NCBI RefSeq assembly: GCF_018141405.1
Contig: NZ_CP058648.1
Coordinates: 1,379,001 to 1,443,000, forward strand
Reading direction: 5' to 3'
Source: Serpentinicella alkaliphila
GTDB lineage: Bacteria; Bacillota; Clostridia; Peptostreptococcales; Natronincolaceae
DNA: 64,000 bases
This document shows positions 47,539 to 57,166 of the stretch, piece after piece; position 1 is the stretch's first letter, and every line of letters begins with the position of its first letter. The translations under genes were made by a program, and so were the position numbers. A model generated the notes under the pieces. That model worked only from the letters and a program-made list of their open reading frames with translations, searched no databases and was not told where the DNA came from.

Positions 47539-48379
47539 CTTTCATAAGGCGATAGCCTGTCGGCTTGCAATAACCCTCCGCATGGTAATGGCAGGGGGCA
47601 GATAGATTTAAGGAAGACACCAATGACTAAAAATGAGGCAAGTTCTATAAAATTTAATAGTTAGTGTGTGATTTTTAGTCATAGAATAAGTTGTGTTAAT
47701 ATACGGTATTTTCGGTGGTAATGAGGTAATTAAGCGGGTTTATGGTAGATGCACGGTTAGAGCATAAGGGGGAGTATTTCGGTTGTAATTTAACCTTCAT
47801 CAGTGGAAGAAGCAGGGCGAGTTGAGGCATAATATTTATTTCTTTAATCATTTCTTCAAAGAGATTTGCAGAAGTATCTTTGGTTATATTCCAACCGCAG
47901 GAATCAGTAGCATATTCAAGTGAAGTCATTTTCGGGCTATCGCCCTTCTCCTCACGATTTTCAAACATAGCATTATCACACCTTTCCAATTAGTTTACTA
48001 CATGATAGCACAGATGTTTTTTCAATTAAAGAGACATTCTTAAGGCGTTAGCCTGTCGGCTACTAAGAACCTCCGACAAGGCATAATGTAATGGCAATAG
48101 TGAAATTTATCTAAGATGGACCTGCAAAAACCATGCGGTTTGAGCAGACTTTTTTATCTTTTTTGGCCCTTATTTTTGTCTTTAATTGGGAATTACGTGA
48201 GCATAATTGGCGATTTCATGAGCAGACTTTATTATTCTGGGAGTACATGTAAAAACGGAGCGGCAATAGACATTCTGAGGTTTTGAGCCTTGTTGTCCCT
48301 TAAGCAGTCTTTTTTATGTTTCGACAATACTGTTCCACTCAAACAAAAAATATTTAATAGCTTAGGAGAAGATTATCCT
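47517..48379 (+). repeat. 863-bp direct repeat, copy 1
   Basis: Matches 50477-51339 base for base as far as I can follow, except three adjacent bases near 47931 (TTC against GCT). It starts inside a terminator left arm and stops inside the right arm of another terminator, exactly where the IS element begins. Contents: terminator-like hairpins and one small reverse-strand ORF. Confidence 0.9.
47696..47968 (-). CDS. Small protein of unknown function, repeat copy 1
   Basis: 90 residues from ATG 47968 (AAAGGTG 11 bp upstream; a TTG at 47989 lies before that site). The sequence begins MFENREEKGDSP and has a short hydrophobic stretch (INIMPQLALLLPLM). No family recognised. The copy at 50656 differs by one residue (Lys against Ala at position 13). 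Confidence 0.45.
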   Translation of the reverse strand: MFENREEKGDSPKMTSLEYATDSCGWNITKDTSANLFEEMIKEINIMPQLALLLPLMKVKLQPKYSPLCSNRASTINPLNYLITTENTVY

Positions 48380-48529
48380 GACTTCAGAACATAAATTAAT
48401 AACAAATAATGAGTAAACGTCTAAATTTTAACATTGCTCATTATTTTTTTTATTCATTAACGCTCACGACTTGGCGTGGTGTAAAATATGATGTATAATG
48501 TAGTTAGAAGGTTTTTATGGAGGAATAGC

Positions 48530-50389
48530 ATGTATATTAGTAAATCTAAAAGACCAAATGGTAAATATTTTATATCAATTGCTAAGGGGATTAGAGATCC
48601 TAAGACTAAGAAATCAAAAAAAATTCAGATTAAAGGTTTTGGTACTCATGATTTAGATTCTAAATCAGGTAAGAAAGCCCTTGCTCAAGCTGAAGCAGAG
48701 CTAAAAGAAATGATTAGACTAGATGAAGCTTCTCGAGGGTTTGAAAACTTTGAAGATTTTATTGTATCCTTGTCAAAAGATAAGCTTTCTCTTAATCATA
48801 AAAACTTAGGTTATCTTCCATATCTAAAAATCTTTAACCAATTGAAATTGCGGAACTTTTTTTCTAAGATGGTGAGAGATACTAAACTAGATTATTCCTT
48901 TAGTGACTTGATGTTCTATCAGGTACTTGGTAGATTATTTAATCCTTCGAGTAAGCTTGAAGTGGCTTCTAGAAAAGAAGATTTCCTATATGATTTTAGT
49001 TTTGTGAATAGCGATAACATTTATTCTTCCCTGGATGTTTTTTCTGGCTTTAATAAACATAAATCTAAAGAATTAACAGATGGAGTTCAGCTCATAAAAA
49101 ACATGGAAGACCTTTTAGATACCGTTGATTCAGAGGCTAAAAAAATATTAGAATATAACATTAAAAACACTTCTGATGAATTGGAACAAAATATAGCTAC
49201 CTATGATAAAAATTTTGAAATGAATGAAAATAAACTTTTCAAACATTTAAATGATCATATAGAAAAGATTATTCCAGATAGAAATATGTCATTAGCATTT
49301 TATGACTGTACAACCTATTACTTTGAGTCTTTTGATGAAGACGGATTTAGAGAAAGAGGTATGAGTAAGGATAATAAAAGAAATGAAACACAAGTTGTTA
49401 TGGGCTTACTAATAGACACCAATGGGATACCTATTTCTTATAGGCTTTTTAAAGGCAACAAACATGAATTACATACCATGGAAGAAGTCATTGACGATAT
49501 ATTAAATAATTACACCATAAAAGAAATCATAATAGTGGCTGATAGGGGCTTAAATTTAAGGGCTAACTTAGAGATGATTCGAGGTAAAGGGCTTAGTTAC
49601 ATTGTAGGTTCTAAGGGCAGTGCAGTGCCTAAAGATCTAAAAGAGAAGAAATATAATTCATCTTGGAACATAACTTCTAATGCAGAAGCTAAATATAAAA
49701 GCGGATATATAACCAGTAAGAGAAAGGTGAGTCAGAATGATGAAACCTATGACGAATTAATCATAAAAAAATATTCAGATATCTACAAAGAACGTGAGAT
49801 GTATAAACAAGATAAAATGATTGAAAGAGCTAAAAAAAATATAAAGGATTTTACAATTAATGCAACAACCAAATCTAAAAGCAAGTATTATAAAGCAGTT
49901 GAAAACCCTAAAGAAAAAATAAATATTGAAATTGATGAGGAAATAATTAAACAAGAGCAAGAAAATTTCGGATATTTTTACATTGTTACAAATAAAGTGG
50001 ATATGAACCCAGCAGATATAATGGTAGCTTATAAATCTCTATATAAAATTGAAGAATCCTTTAGAATATTAAAAACAAATTTAAAAACAAGACCAGTATA
50101 TCACTTTAAAGAACGAAGAATTAGGTCGCATTTTTTAATTTGTTATTTAGCCTTAGTAATGCAAAGAATATTAGAGTATAAGTTAGCAGTGAATAAAGTT
50201 GAATTATCTACCTATGAAATAATCAATGGACTAGAAGGATTTATAATAGATGAAATTGATTACAAAGTAGACAAATTATATATAATGTCAGACAAATTAC
50301 TTAATAGTAAAATAAACAAAGACATATTTAAGATTGAAAAGAATGTTCTGCTAAGTAATGAAATCCCCAATATAATTAAAAAGATGTAG
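48530..50389 (+). CDS. Transposase, IS1634-like (IS4 superfamily)
   Basis: 619 residues from ATG 48530, which follows GGAGG by 8 bp; a longer reading from 48488 precedes that site. DDE residues are recognisable in AFYDCTTYYFES, IIIVADRGLNLRANL and YKIEESFRILKTNLKTRPVYH, the last being the Y-R-E signature with a downstream Lys. The frame is intact, so the element may be active. Confidence 0.88.
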   Translation: MYISKSKRPNGKYFISIAKGIRDPKTKKSKKIQIKGFGTHDLDSKSGKKALAQAEAELKEMIRLDEASRGFENFEDFIVSLSKDKLSLNHKNLGYLPYLKIFNQLKLRNFFSKMVRDTKLDYSFSDLMFYQVLGRLFNPSSKLEVASRKEDFLYDFSFVNSDNIYSSLDVFSGFNKHKSKELTDGVQLIKNMEDLLDTVDSEAKKILEYNIKNTSDELEQNIATYDKNFEMNENKLFKHLNDHIEKIIPDRNMSLAFYDCTTYYFESFDEDGFRERGMSKDNKRNETQVVMGLLIDTNGIPISYRLFKGNKHELHTMEEVIDDILNNYTIKEIIIVADRGLNLRANLEMIRGKGLSYIVGSKGSAVPKDLKEKKYNSSWNITSNAEAKYKSGYITSKRKVSQNDETYDELIIKKYSDIYKEREMYKQDKMIERAKKNIKDFTINATTKSKSKYYKAVENPKEKINIEIDEEIIKQEQENFGYFYIVTNKVDMNPADIMVAYKSLYKIEESFRILKTNLKTRPVYHFKERRIRSHFLICYLALVMQRILEYKLAVNKVELSTYEIINGLEGFIIDEIDYKVDKLYIMSDKLLNSKINKDIFKIEKNVLLSNEIPNIIKKM

Positions 50390-50407
50390 TGAACGTAAAA
50401 CAACAAT

Positions 50408-50452
50408 AAAAAGTGCTGAAACTTCTATAGACAGACGATTACAGCACTTTTT
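50408..50452 (+). terminator. Terminator of the IS transposase
   Basis: AAAAAGTGCTG/CAGCACTTTTT with a 23-nt loop, 18 bp after the transposase stop and inside the right IS end. Confidence 0.8.
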
Positions 50453-50476
50453 CTTATGAATGATGTTCCAAAGTCA

Positions 50477-51339
50477 GGTTATATAGCCTCGCTTTTTTCT
50501 TTCATAAGGCGATAGCCTGTCGGCTTGCAATAACCCTCCGCATGGTAATGGCAGGGGGCAGATAGATTTAAGGAAGACACCAATGACTAAAAATGAGGCA
50601 AGTTCTATAAAATTTAATAGTTAGTGTGTGATTTTTAGTCATAGAATAAGTTGTGTTAATATACGGTATTTTCGGTGGTAATGAGGTAATTAAGCGGGTT
50701 TATGGTAGATGCACGGTTAGAGCATAAGGGGGAGTATTTCGGTTGTAATTTAACCTTCATCAGTGGAAGAAGCAGGGCGAGTTGAGGCATAATATTTATT
50801 TCTTTAATCATTTCTTCAAAGAGATTTGCAGAAGTATCTTTGGTTATATTCCAACCGCAGGAATCAGTAGCATATTCAAGTGAAGTCATTGCTGGGCTAT
50901 CGCCCTTCTCCTCACGATTTTCAAACATAGCATTATCACACCTTTCCAATTAGTTTACTACATGATAGCACAGATGTTTTTTCAATTAAAGAGACATTCT
51001 TAAGGCGTTAGCCTGTCGGCTACTAAGAACCTCCGACAAGGCATAATGTAATGGCAATAGTGAAATTTATCTAAGATGGACCTGCAAAAACCATGCGGTT
51101 TGAGCAGACTTTTTTATCTTTTTTGGCCCTTATTTTTGTCTTTAATTGGGAATTACGTGAGCATAATTGGCGATTTCATGAGCAGACTTTATTATTCTGG
51201 GAGTACATGTAAAAACGGAGCGGCAATAGACATTCTGAGGTTTTGAGCCTTGTTGTCCCTTAAGCAGTCTTTTTTATGTTTCGACAATACTGTTCCACTC
51301 AAACAAAAAATATTTAATAGCTTAGGAGAAGATTATCCT
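50477..51339 (+). repeat. 863-bp direct repeat, copy 2
   Basis: Second copy of the repeat at 47517-48379, starting at the right end of the IS element. Here the terminal hairpin is complete (51316-51347). Confidence 0.9.
50656..50928 (-). CDS. Small protein of unknown function, repeat copy 2
   Basis: Same 90-residue product as at 47696-47968, with Ala in place of Lys at position 13. No family recognised. Confidence 0.45.
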   Translation of the reverse strand: MFENREEKGDSPAMTSLEYATDSCGWNITKDTSANLFEEMIKEINIMPQLALLLPLMKVKLQPKYSPLCSNRASTINPLNYLITTENTVY

Positions 51340-51351
51340 AAGCTATTTTAA
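51316..51351 (+). terminator. Intact terminator at the end of repeat copy 2
   Basis: AATAGCTTAGGA/TCCTAAGCTATT with an 8-nt loop followed by a T-rich stretch. Repeat copy 1 ends inside the right arm of this hairpin, where the IS begins. Confidence 0.75.
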
Positions 51352-51486
51352 TTTTGGAGAATTTCATTCAATAGTATTATATTATTAAAATTTAAACATT
51401 AAATTTAGTCTAGAAAGCTATGAAAATATTAGTCTACTGCTATTTATAAACTCTTTTTTAAAAAATTATTCTAATAAGATAAGACA

Positions 51487-52287
51487 CTAATTTTTTTCAT
51501 CAAGTGTATAAATTCTTTTCTTAAGGACTGCAAAAACAATAGCCGTTGTTAAGAGTATTATACATATAATTGACCAAGTTATTACTGATCGCACTGGCAT
51601 AACAGTTGGTGATGTACGCTTTAAATAAACACCAAGATAGGCCCAGTTCACGACTAAAGCATAGAAAACATCTCGATATACATATATAAATATCAGGCTA
51701 AGGAATACACCCACAGACATAAGGGCTAAAGTCCATATACTAGATGGAATGCCGAGACCATCCCAATTAATATCAACTAGATAAGCAGTGATATTAGCAA
51801 TAGTTGCTATACTAATCCAACCCAAATAAATACTAAAATTAATATGTACTAAAAGAACTTCCATTTGTGAGCTATTTCCTTTACCAATTTGAAGCCTCCT
51901 ATAAATTATGATTAAAGATAAAAGCATAATAAGCATTATTATTACAGATATGCTTACAAATAGATAATGCCAAAATAATATCCACATCATATTACTTAAT
52001 CCTAATACAATATTCCATATACCAATTTTATCTACAAATGAAGGAGTGTTGATATTTGATTTAAATGCAATGTAAAGTTGGTAAACTGTGAATATACCTA
52101 ATAAAAAATATATTAGTCCCCATATAGAAAAAGTTATGCCAGCAGGAACAAATAGGTTAGGATATAAGTCCGCTACCTCTCCGGTTGTCATATTATTTAT
52201 AGGTATAATATTAGCTAGTCCATTTACAACAATAGTACCGATAAAAATAAAAACATTTAATATCCCAATCATTTTAGTATGCTTCAA
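51487..52287 (-). CDS. TspO/MBR-like (tryptophan-rich sensory) multispan membrane protein
   Basis: About 266 residues. AGGAAG lies 9 bp before TTG 52287; GTG 52296 is too close to that site and ATG 52272 is an alternative. Seven hydrophobic helices are visible. The block PAGITFSIWGLIYFLLG and the later WTLALMSVGVFLSLIFIY resemble the long clostridial TspO/MBR-type proteins. Ligand and role are unknown. Confidence 0.65.
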   Translation of the reverse strand: MKHTKMIGILNVFIFIGTIVVNGLANIIPINNMTTGEVADLYPNLFVPAGITFSIWGLIYFLLGIFTVYQLYIAFKSNINTPSFVDKIGIWNIVLGLSNMMWILFWHYLFVSISVIIMLIMLLSLIIIYRRLQIGKGNSSQMEVLLVHINFSIYLGWISIATIANITAYLVDINWDGLGIPSSIWTLALMSVGVFLSLIFIYVYRDVFYALVVNWAYLGVYLKRTSPTVMPVRSVITWSIICIILLTTAIVFAVLKKRIYTLDEKN

Positions 52288-52846
52288 TATACACACTTCC
52301 TTTCAATTTTAACATTCTATACAATTTTAACTAACTTTTGTTTGTTCATGGTTCCAAAAAGATAAATATATAGATATTTGTAAAAAGTTTAAAGATTTGA
52401 ATAAATACCATATTTTATTTATACCACTATAAGGAAATAAGAAACAATTAAGATAATGGATTAATAAAATAAGTGAAGTTTGATTTGAGATGGGGTACTG
52501 TATGAAGCAGTTTATTATTAAATTTAAAGCATATTTTACTAAATATGGTATAGATATATGTTAAAAAATAAACTATTTAAATATATAATTTAGATTATTG
52601 ACTACTATAAATTACAGGTATATAATTAGTTATTGTTATATATGATATGCTAATTCCTTAAGAAAATAGGGAAAACTTCTCTGACATTATAGTATAACTC
52701 TGGTTTTTAAACCTGTTATATTTTTTATTAAAGCCATTATTATAAATCTATAACCACTCTACATTATAAATTAAGTTAATGGAATTAATAGCATACATAC
52801 TATATTAAACACTTCTACAAAAGATAAGATTAATGGAGGAATTTAA
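52288..52846. other. AT-rich intergenic region, no gene seen
   Basis: About 560 bp. A 17-codon ORF near 52501 has no ribosome site and is not reported. Promoters for the divergent gene at 52287 and the small ORF at 52847 probably lie here but are not distinctive. Confidence 0.5.
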
Positions 52847-52987
52847 TTGCCTACAAGAATGTACGAGGTTAAAAAAGGTTGTTTAAAATTTAGAGAGACA
52901 AAGCATTGCAAAACGATTATACATGAGATGGCTTGGAAAATTATAATGAGAATGAGAGGTTTTGTTATAAAGAAAATGTGTGATTAA
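52847..52987 (+). CDS. Possible 46-residue basic peptide
   Basis: TTG start with a good site TGGAGG 8 bp upstream, ending at TAA 52985. The product is rich in Lys, Arg, Cys and Met (MYEVKKGCLKFRETKHC in its first half). An intrinsic terminator follows within 25 bp, which supports a short transcript. No family recognised. Confidence 0.4.
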   Translation: MPTRMYEVKKGCLKFRETKHCKTIIHEMAWKIIMRMRGFVIKKMCD

Positions 52988-53011
52988 TATATAATATAAA
53001 TAAATGACTAT

Positions 53012-53058
53012 AAAAGCCCAATTATTATTGTAGATTATACAAATATCGGGCTTTTTTT
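53012..53058 (+). terminator. Terminator after the small ORF
   Basis: AAAAGCCC/GGGCTTTTTTT with a long AT-rich loop. Confidence 0.75.
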
Positions 53059-53257
53059 ATTTTGTCCCTAATTTTTTTACATAATCGATACTAGGTATGG
53101 GCTGGCATATATAAAAAAAAGTAAAATTATTGGGAAATTTAAAAAAATTAGAAGGAATTGGTAATAAAATGTTGAATAATACAATATGGTACTTTAGTCC
53201 TATGCCTTATAGGAATAGAGTCTCAGATAGATATGGATATTTTTAAGGGGTGTTTTT

Positions 53258-54469
53258 TTGGACTTAAGTATTTTGACTAATAGAAATATAATTAATAGAG
53301 AATTATATATTGAAGTTGGTATAGACGGTGTTATTATTGATGTTAGTCCAAATTGTATAACAGTTTTAGGATATGATCAAAGTGATATAATCGGGAAAAA
53401 GTTCGTAGAAATTACCTTAATAGATATCCAATTAAAACTTGAAAAGATTGAAAGTAATATGGAAACATATATACAGATTAAAAAATCTAATGGTGAAATT
53501 ATTTATATGGATTGCGCTATAATGTTCGAAAATAATAAATTCATTATTTCTATGTTAGATGTAACAAGATTTATGAAGGATAGAGATAGAAATGAAAGAG
53601 TTTTACAGATATTTGAAAAGTCCAATGATATTGTTTACTCTATGGATATAAAACCAGAGGTTAAATATGTATATTTAAACCCAGCAATTGAAAAGAGTTT
53701 GGGGTATACTTTAGAGGAGAATTTAAGAAATCCCTTCATTGCGTTTGAAATTGTTCATCCAGAGTATAAAGATATTCAAATGAAAAAACTCAATGGGGAT
53801 ATTGAATGCAATCAAAGTCTAGTTACTATGTACAAACATAAAATCACTGGAGAATACATTTGGTTTGAAGATTATTGTATGCCTTTCTATAATGAAGAAG
53901 GGGAACTAATTAGAATAGATGGGATATGTAGAAATATTCAGGATAGGAAAGAGTTAGAGGAAAGATTAAAATACCTTAGTTATCATGATGCTCTAACAGG
54001 ACTATGTAATAGGACCTATTTTGAAGAACAAATTAAATATTTAGATGAAAAGCAAGATACCAAGGTTGGAATTGTTATTTGTGACCTAGATAACCTTAAA
54101 TATGTTAATGATAAATTAGGTCATTATGAAGGAGATCAGCTAATTAAGGCAATTGCAGGGATAATTAAAGATAGCTTCGAAGAAAAATTTGTTGCATCAA
54201 GGTTTGGTGGAGATGAGTTTGTAATTGTACTCGAAAATTTAGAAAAGGAAGAAATGAAAAAAGAAGTGAAAAAATTTAAAAATAATATTAATAGATATAA
54301 TGAAAAAAACCCTTCATTCCCAATACAGGTGTCAATGGGATTTGCTTTCACTGAGCATTCACAGGGGAACGTATATGATGTATTTAAAAAAGCAGATAAA
54401 AATATGTTCAAAGAAAAGCGACAAACTAAAAAATTTAATTATTGTACTGATTTAAATTTTAAAGTATAA
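53258..54469 (+). CDS. PAS-PAS-GGDEF diguanylate cyclase
   Basis: 403 residues, TTG start with AAGGGGTG 7 bp upstream. Two PAS domains (about 15-110 and 125-235, the second PAS_3-like with HKITGEYIWFEDY) precede a GGDEF domain (about 245-395). The active motif GGDEF is intact at 317-321 (RFGGDEF), with DLDNLKYVND metal-binding and DALTGLCNR motifs. It should make c-di-GMP under control of an unknown PAS ligand. No RxxD inhibitory site stands out. No transmembrane segment, so cytoplasmic. Confidence 0.93.
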   Translation: MDLSILTNRNIINRELYIEVGIDGVIIDVSPNCITVLGYDQSDIIGKKFVEITLIDIQLKLEKIESNMETYIQIKKSNGEIIYMDCAIMFENNKFIISMLDVTRFMKDRDRNERVLQIFEKSNDIVYSMDIKPEVKYVYLNPAIEKSLGYTLEENLRNPFIAFEIVHPEYKDIQMKKLNGDIECNQSLVTMYKHKITGEYIWFEDYCMPFYNEEGELIRIDGICRNIQDRKELEERLKYLSYHDALTGLCNRTYFEEQIKYLDEKQDTKVGIVICDLDNLKYVNDKLGHYEGDQLIKAIAGIIKDSFEEKFVASRFGGDEFVIVLENLEKEEMKKEVKKFKNNINRYNEKNPSFPIQVSMGFAFTEHSQGNVYDVFKKADKNMFKEKRQTKKFNYCTDLNFKV

Positions 54470-54481
54470 AAGGCTACTAAA

Positions 54482-54521
54482 AGCGTGAAAATACATTCTT
54501 TATAGAATTCTCACGTTTTTT
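54482..54521 (+). terminator. Terminator after the GGDEF gene
   Basis: AGCGTGA/TCACGTT stem with a 20-plus-nt loop and a T run. Confidence 0.75.
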
Positions 54522-54604
54522 ATATTTTAAAATATTATTTAGCCCCCACTCACACTTTTTAATGAGGGACATAATATATTATCGAAAAGGGGGGGGTGTA
54601 ATTT

Positions 54605-55027
54605 ATGCCCGAGATAATTAATTATAGTGGTGGGTATAACTTAGATTTTATAATGCTACCAAGCGAGCATATAGGACAGTTTAATGATTTTATGAAGCAA
54701 TATGGTGAACTTTCAGACTATCAAATATATAGTAAAATTGCTGAAGTAAAAGGGCAAGTATCAAAGGAAGTATTAAATCAGCATCTACAGAACTTAGATG
54801 CATTAACAAACATGAATGGCTTTGTAACAGATACAGCTAAGTTTAGAATAGAAGCAGTCAAAAAAGTTTTAGCTGAAGCAAGTTCTTCAAACTTACAGCC
54901 TAGAGTAGATAGTAACTTTTTCTTTGGAGGTAGTAGTTTACTATTGTGGTTTCTAATTTTGGCAGCAGTATGGAGAAGACCTTTTAGGGGACCTACTTTT
55001 GGTAGACCTGGATTTGGATTTTGGTAG
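54605..55027 (+). CDS. Single-span protein of unknown function
   Basis: 140 residues; a GGGGGGG tract lies upstream of the ATG. The first 100 residues are helical and soluble (SKIAEVKGQVSKEVLNQHL). One transmembrane helix (about 107-121, GSSLLLWFLILAAVW) is followed by an Arg/Pro/Gly-rich tail RRPFRGPTFGRPGFGFW. It resembles the next gene in having a short hydrophobic helix followed by arginines. No family recognised. Confidence 0.7.
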   Translation: MPEIINYSGGYNLDFIMLPSEHIGQFNDFMKQYGELSDYQIYSKIAEVKGQVSKEVLNQHLQNLDALTNMNGFVTDTAKFRIEAVKKVLAEASSSNLQPRVDSNFFFGGSSLLLWFLILAAVWRRPFRGPTFGRPGFGFW

Positions 55028-55041
55028 GAATTTCATTTAGT

Positions 55042-55072
55042 ATAGCCACCGGTTTCGGTGGCTATATTTTTT
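55042..55072 (+). terminator. Terminator
   Basis: ATAGCCACCG/CGGTGGCTAT with loop GTTT and a T run. Confidence 0.9.
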
Positions 55073-55220
55073 ATCATAAAAAATAGATTTATTAACTTAA
55101 GTAGAACAAAATGCAAGTTATTATCATAGCCTAATAATAAGTTAGGATTTAAACGAGGTTTAGAATTTACATAATTCTGAGGGTTTTTATAAGAAAAAAT
55201 TGTAAAGGGGCTGTAGTAGT

Positions 55221-55817
55221 ATGCTAGATTTAGTTAGTAGTGATTTGAACAGCGAAATTAAGATGCCTAAAGGCAAACTTGAGAATTACAAACCAAATAA
55301 TATAAGCTTAACAAGTCCATATATTTTACTATTTTTAATATTTTTGATATTTAGTAGAAGGGAAAGACCAGGTTATCGTACAAGTCAAAATGAAGCTCCA
55401 TTTGATCTAATGCATATGCTCAAAAGTGCAATGAGCCACCCAGAGTTAGAGCTGGTACTGAGTTCTGTAGTTCCATATTTAAGCGAGGATGAGCAGAGTC
55501 CAATACACACAATTGCTGGTGTTTTGCAATTAATTAATACTACTAAAAAAATAAAAAATAACTCCTACAGAATCCCTGGAGTTTATAGGGCTGTTGGAAC
55601 AAGTAATTCAGAAAAGCATATGGAGATTGTTAAAGTTCTTAAAAATTATGCAAATAGTGATGACAGAAATATATTAGAGGCTATAGAAAGTGCATTTATA
55701 GCACTAAATAAAATTCAGAGAGCTTTTAGCAGTCAGTCTCAGATAAATAATAATTCTAAAGTTAGTGATGATCTTTTAAAAATAATCGAAAGTGTAGATA
55801 AACTAAAGGCAACATGA
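55221..55817 (+). CDS. Single-span protein of unknown function
   Basis: 198 residues with AAAGGGGC upstream. One hydrophobic helix (about 32-44, YILLFLIFLIF) is followed by SRRERPGYR, then a helical cytoplasmic domain (about 60-190) with SHPELELVLSSVVPYLSEDEQSPIHTIAGVLQL. The helix-plus-arginine layout echoes the gene before it. No family recognised. Confidence 0.7.
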   Translation: MLDLVSSDLNSEIKMPKGKLENYKPNNISLTSPYILLFLIFLIFSRRERPGYRTSQNEAPFDLMHMLKSAMSHPELELVLSSVVPYLSEDEQSPIHTIAGVLQLINTTKKIKNNSYRIPGVYRAVGTSNSEKHMEIVKVLKNYANSDDRNILEAIESAFIALNKIQRAFSSQSQINNNSKVSDDLLKIIESVDKLKAT

Positions 55818-55837
55818 AATTAGTATTTTCATAAAGT

Positions 55838-55877
55838 CATAAAGCAAAATATTAAATATGCTTTATGGCTTTATTTT
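55838..55877 (+). terminator. Probable terminator
   Basis: CATAAAGCA/TGCTTTATG with a 12-nt loop, followed by a broken T run. Confidence 0.6.
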
Positions 55878-55945
55878 AATCCTTTTATTATTAATTAAAA
55901 ATTAAAGGGGTATATTAGTTATATAAAATAAGGGGAGGAAAAGAT

Positions 55946-56410
55946 ATGGAACAAGAGAAAAAATATGAGAAACCTAAAAAAGAGTTAATTAAAGATAATT
56001 TAACTCCAATTCAGTATAAAGTAACACAAGAAAATGGAACTGAAATGCCCTTTAACAATGAGTTTTGGAATCATAAATCAGAAGGAATATATGTTGATGT
56101 AGTGACAGGAGAACCATTATTTAGTTCAAAAGATAAGTACGATTCTGGATGTGGTTGGCCTAGCTTTACTAGAGCTATGGATAAGGATAATTTAATAGAA
56201 AAAGAAGATTCAAGCTTTAATATGATTAGAACTGAAGTAAGAAGTAAGTGGGGGGATTCCCATTTAGGACATTTATTTAATGATGGGCCTATGGATAAGG
56301 GTGGATTGAGATACTGTATTAATAGCGCTGCACTACGCTTTATACCTAAGGAAAAATTAGTAGAGGAAGGTTACGGGGAATTTTTAAAGCTTTTTAATAA
56401 TGATAATTAG
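55946..56410 (+). CDS. msrB: Peptide-methionine (R)-S-oxide reductase
   Basis: 154 residues with AGGGGAGG upstream. Contains [29 protein letters not shown] and [13 protein letters not shown], the catalytic Cys being in RYCIN. The CxxC zinc pairs of many MsrB proteins are missing, so it is the zinc-free type. It repairs methionine-R-sulphoxide in proteins. No msrA fusion. Confidence 0.96.
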   Translation: MEQEKKYEKPKKELIKDNLTPIQYKVTQENGTEMPFNNEFWNHKSEGIYVDVVTGEPLFSSKDKYDSGCGWPSFTRAMDKDNLIEKEDSSFNMIRTEVRSKWGDSHLGHLFNDGPMDKGGLRYCINSAALRFIPKEKLVEEGYGEFLKLFNNDN

Positions 56411-56433
56411 GTAATTAAGAGAGGTGCATAAAG

Positions 56434-57033
56434 ATGAAGAGATTTAGGCAGCTTTTCATAAGAGGTGTAATTGCCATATCACCTATCGTAGTAACTATTT
56501 ATGTGCTTTATTATTTCTTTTCTTTGGTTGATAACGTTTTAGGCAGAATAATTGTAAGAATAATTGGCATACCGATACCGGGCATTGGGATAATTACAAG
56601 TTTTGTACTTATTCTTTTAATGGGGTTCATTGTGACCAATGTATTAGGTGCTAAAGCTTTTGATTATGTAGAAAAGTTGCTTCATAGGGTTCCGGTAATA
56701 CCTAGAATATATTTTGGTGTAAAACAACTAACCGATGCCTTTTCATTACAAGGAAAACAGATTTTTAATAAAGTTGTGTTAATTGAGTATCCACGGAATG
56801 GAATTTATGTACTTGGTTTTGTCACCGGAGAGAGTAAAGGTGAAATTCAAAAAAAAACATCTGAAAAATTAAGCAATGTGTTTATACCTACAACACCTAA
56901 TCCTACTTCTGGAATGTTAATTATGATGAGAGATGAAGAGATAATTTATCTCGATATGACTGTAGAAGAGGGATTAAAATTTATAATAAGTGCTGGTGTT
57001 GTTACACCTTCTAATAAGCAATTCAATAAATAA
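56434..57033 (+). CDS. DUF502 family membrane protein
   Basis: 199 residues, 23 bp after msrB with AGAGAGGTG upstream. Two transmembrane helices (about 8-31 and 52-74) and the DUF502 signatures FIRGVIAISPIVVT, VPVIPRIYFGVKQL and GFVTGES are present. The family is widespread and uncharacterised. Confidence 0.9.
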   Translation: MKRFRQLFIRGVIAISPIVVTIYVLYYFFSLVDNVLGRIIVRIIGIPIPGIGIITSFVLILLMGFIVTNVLGAKAFDYVEKLLHRVPVIPRIYFGVKQLTDAFSLQGKQIFNKVVLIEYPRNGIYVLGFVTGESKGEIQKKTSEKLSNVFIPTTPNPTSGMLIMMRDEEIIYLDMTVEEGLKFIISAGVVTPSNKQFNK

Positions 57034-57041
57034 ACATAATT

Positions 57042-57075
57042 AATCTACTATGAAATACGTAGTAGATTTTTATTT
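57042..57075 (+). terminator. Terminator after the DUF502 gene
   Basis: AATCTACTA/TAGTAGATT with a 9-nt loop and a T-rich tail. Confidence 0.85.
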
Positions 57076-57166
57076 GTATGTGTAACAATTTTTAGAGGAG
57101 TTCTGTCGATTTATGTATAATATATAAGTATGGGATAAAGATTTAATACTTGGGGGTTAATGTAAT

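Larger units (their letters stand above)
48377..50478 (+). mobile_element. IS1634-like insertion sequence
   Basis: Terminal inverted repeats CCTGACTTCAGAACAT (48377-48392) and its complement with two mismatches (50463-50478) bracket one transposase gene. The element is 2.1 kb. No short target duplication is seen; instead an 863-bp direct repeat flanks it. Confidence 0.85.

Noticed and set aside
52065-52085. Another TnsB-like site (AAAGTTGGTAAAC)
   Set aside because: Single partial match inside the TspO-like coding sequence, far from the ends and without the full AATAAAGT core; chance.
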